Shown piece by piece: positions 62,421 through 64,000 of a stretch of DNA of 64,000 bases (position 1 is the first letter of the stretch; each line of letters starts with the position of its first letter). The stretch spans positions 1,240,001-1,304,000 of the forward strand of contig VTFK01000093.1 of NCBI GenBank assembly GCA_009617715.1, in the 5' to 3' direction. The position numbers were made by a program, and so were the translations under genes. This stretch comes from Plectrocnemia conspersa (lineage: Eukaryota > Arthropoda > Insecta > Trichoptera > Polycentropodidae). Under the pieces are notes generated by a model that was not told where the DNA came from, made no database searches, and saw only the letters and a list, made by a program, of their open reading frames with translations.

Positions 62421-63219
62421 ATCAATATTGGTGGCGTGCATGAGACATTTTTTAGCTTAGTAGCTTTTTGGACTCTGGAGAATTTTATCTGGAGGCCGAA
62501 ATATGGAGTGGTTGTTAAGTTAAAAGAGCTGTCACTGAAAAGGTGCTTGTTTGTTATAAAATGATAGTGCAAATCCGAAAACTAGAATCCTCCTGAGATT
62601 TTAATATTGAATAAAGTTTACGATGCATTAAGTTATGGATCAATACTAGTAATATTTATAAAAAACCTAAGTCTATCGATGCGGCAACATAATGATAAAT
62701 AATTTATTAAATCTAGAAGTTCAAAACATATTTAAATTTTGCTATAATAATTCGGACTATTTTCTTTGGTACTGTGTAGAAATGATTTAATTGCTTTCTG
62801 TTCCATTTATAAGTCGGCAGGATTTTTTTCTAATTCATGGCAGTTGTAGGGACCAATGCAATAAATTGGTCACTATGTAATGATAATTCATCTACAGTTT
62901 AAAATAATTACAAACCGGCATATCTCAAAGCATTAATAGATGTAAAATTATTCCCATTACAAAAAACTTTGTATGTTTTATTTATATAGAACATGTCAAT
63001 ATATACAAATAATATAATATAAAAACCACAAAAAACAAGGTTTATCGTAAAAAAAAATTATAAAGATTTTGCCTTCTCTGTGAGCACCCAACATTGCACA
63101 ATAGCCACGCAAACTTTCGAAAGGCATCAATTACCATCATTAGCCTTCAATCGCCTTCCTCCCAGTCGCTTTCTTCTTTTTGTATTGATCATTAAGAAAA
63201 TTTAGCGCTCAGGTCTTGG

Positions 63220-63350
63220 GTTTTAGATTACTTTCGCGTGAGAGTCAATGCGGAATGCACGGAGCTGAAAGAGTACAACTTCGGAGTTCCACAGGGAAGT
63301 GTATTAAGACCGATATTCTACCTAATACATATGAATATATTGCGACATTA
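63220..63350 (+). mobile_element. non-LTR reverse transcriptase fragment
   Basis: One frame reads VRVNAECTELKEYNFGVPQG then SVLRPIFYLIHMNIL. GVPQGSVLxPIxFLIYxN is a hallmark block of non-LTR reverse transcriptases, and the preceding RVRVN matches the strand before it. The catalytic FADD box is not intact downstream. Truncated relic; its relation to the 8100, 19745 and 30430 copies is unknown. Confidence 0.75.
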
Positions 63351-64000
63351 TCGGATTAAACAGCTGTGATGAGTTATTATCAAGACCTATTGAAAGCGTC
63401 AGAAAATCTCTGGAAAAACCTTTACGGAACAGATGAAAAAAACGGAAAATGGAGGCAAATACTACGAAATCAACATACGTATGGACATACGAGATTCAAC
63501 TCTGCGCTTCCTCCACAGGGTTGCCAGATTTCAAATTAGGTCTCGCGGGACAAAAGTTAAAAAATATTAGGGCAATTTTTCTTCATAATTAATGTATCAT
63601 TTTTAATTTCTAAACTTCATATTCTCTCATTAATCTTAATATGTATCTCATTTATAATTTTAAAAATTGCCCATTAAAAATGTATCTAATAAAGAAAACA
63701 ACAAGAACAAGTAATTTTAGAATAGAAAGCTTTTTAAATATTGGATATATTTGGTTCAATTAGAATAAACCATACTGTATATAACCCAAAGGCAAAATAA
63801 AAATAAATTTAATTTATTCAATAAAAAGCTACAAATAAAGCAATGCCATTAAACGAGACACGAAAACTTTTTTGTTTCTATTAAATGACGTGCATGCTTC
63901 AATTCATAAAAAAATATTTTATGCGATGGATGCACTATATTGTATAAACAGCATTGTATATATTCATAAACACGCATTTACATATTTTAATAAAAATAAA

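Larger units (their letters stand above)
57729..64000. other. 3' flank of module B
   Basis: Holds the 3'UTR, an hAT-like relic (60411 on), a GC-richer island (61900-62420) and a reverse transcriptase fragment (63220-63350). The rest, including 58700-60400 and 62600-63000, is AT-rich with no gene seen. Confidence 0.6.

Noticed and set aside
1..64000. CRISPR array, bacterial operon or prophage
   Set aside because: No regularly spaced identical repeats with unique spacers, no ribosome-binding-site-led gene series; splice sites and a nuclear tRNA show a eukaryotic chromosome.

Overview
The window is eukaryotic and almost certainly from an insect or another arthropod. It is very AT-rich, has long introns with GT..AG borders, tracts close to AAUAAA signals, a nuclear tRNA gene, and relics of mariner, hAT and Jockey-like elements. 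Nothing prokaryotic was seen (no operons, no dense coding). I cannot name the species.

The only convincing protein-coding content lies on the + strand and falls into two modules of the same architecture. Module A has exon 1 (1743-1933, start codon at 1926), a small proline-rich exon (15682-15760), a large exon (15888-17641) and a terminal exon (21599-21737). All junction phases agree and give a 659-residue protein. Module B has a small exon (52768-52825), a large exon (53534-56114) and a terminal exon (57539-57728), for about 940 residues. Both large exons open with a shared block (EPPxCVQNAM followed by KPFTYTPGGLDLS). Both terminal exons carry QS(K/R)xF(R/K)xLQxxTGT, which resembles the short linker peptide of PDZ-LIM (ALP-type) proteins. 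The splice phases are interchangeable between modules. This is therefore either one gene with duplicated alternative cassettes or two tandem paralogues. The low-complexity, Pro/Gln- and Glu/Lys-rich composition suggests an actin- or Z-disc-associated scaffold, but no enzymatic or globular domain is visible. Module B contains a net one-base frame break between about 53912 and 53968, and eight tandem repeats of about 22 residues.

The long introns and the 31 kb between modules hold a tRNA-Val(TAC) at 43305-43377, a decayed mariner transposase (44435-45230), four non-LTR reverse transcriptase relics (8100-8920, 19745-20010, 30430-30860, 63220-63350), and hAT-like ends (23898-24152 and 60411 onward). 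They also hold two copies of a palindromic MITE (9115-9279 and 32397-32552), a large foldback element (27171-27573), and an inverted pair of a repeat of about 540 bp (40847-41392 and 47142-47684). Scattered GC-richer islands inside the AT-rich background may be conserved noncoding or regulatory sequence. All family calls come from reading the sequence and from recalled family motifs; no database search was run.
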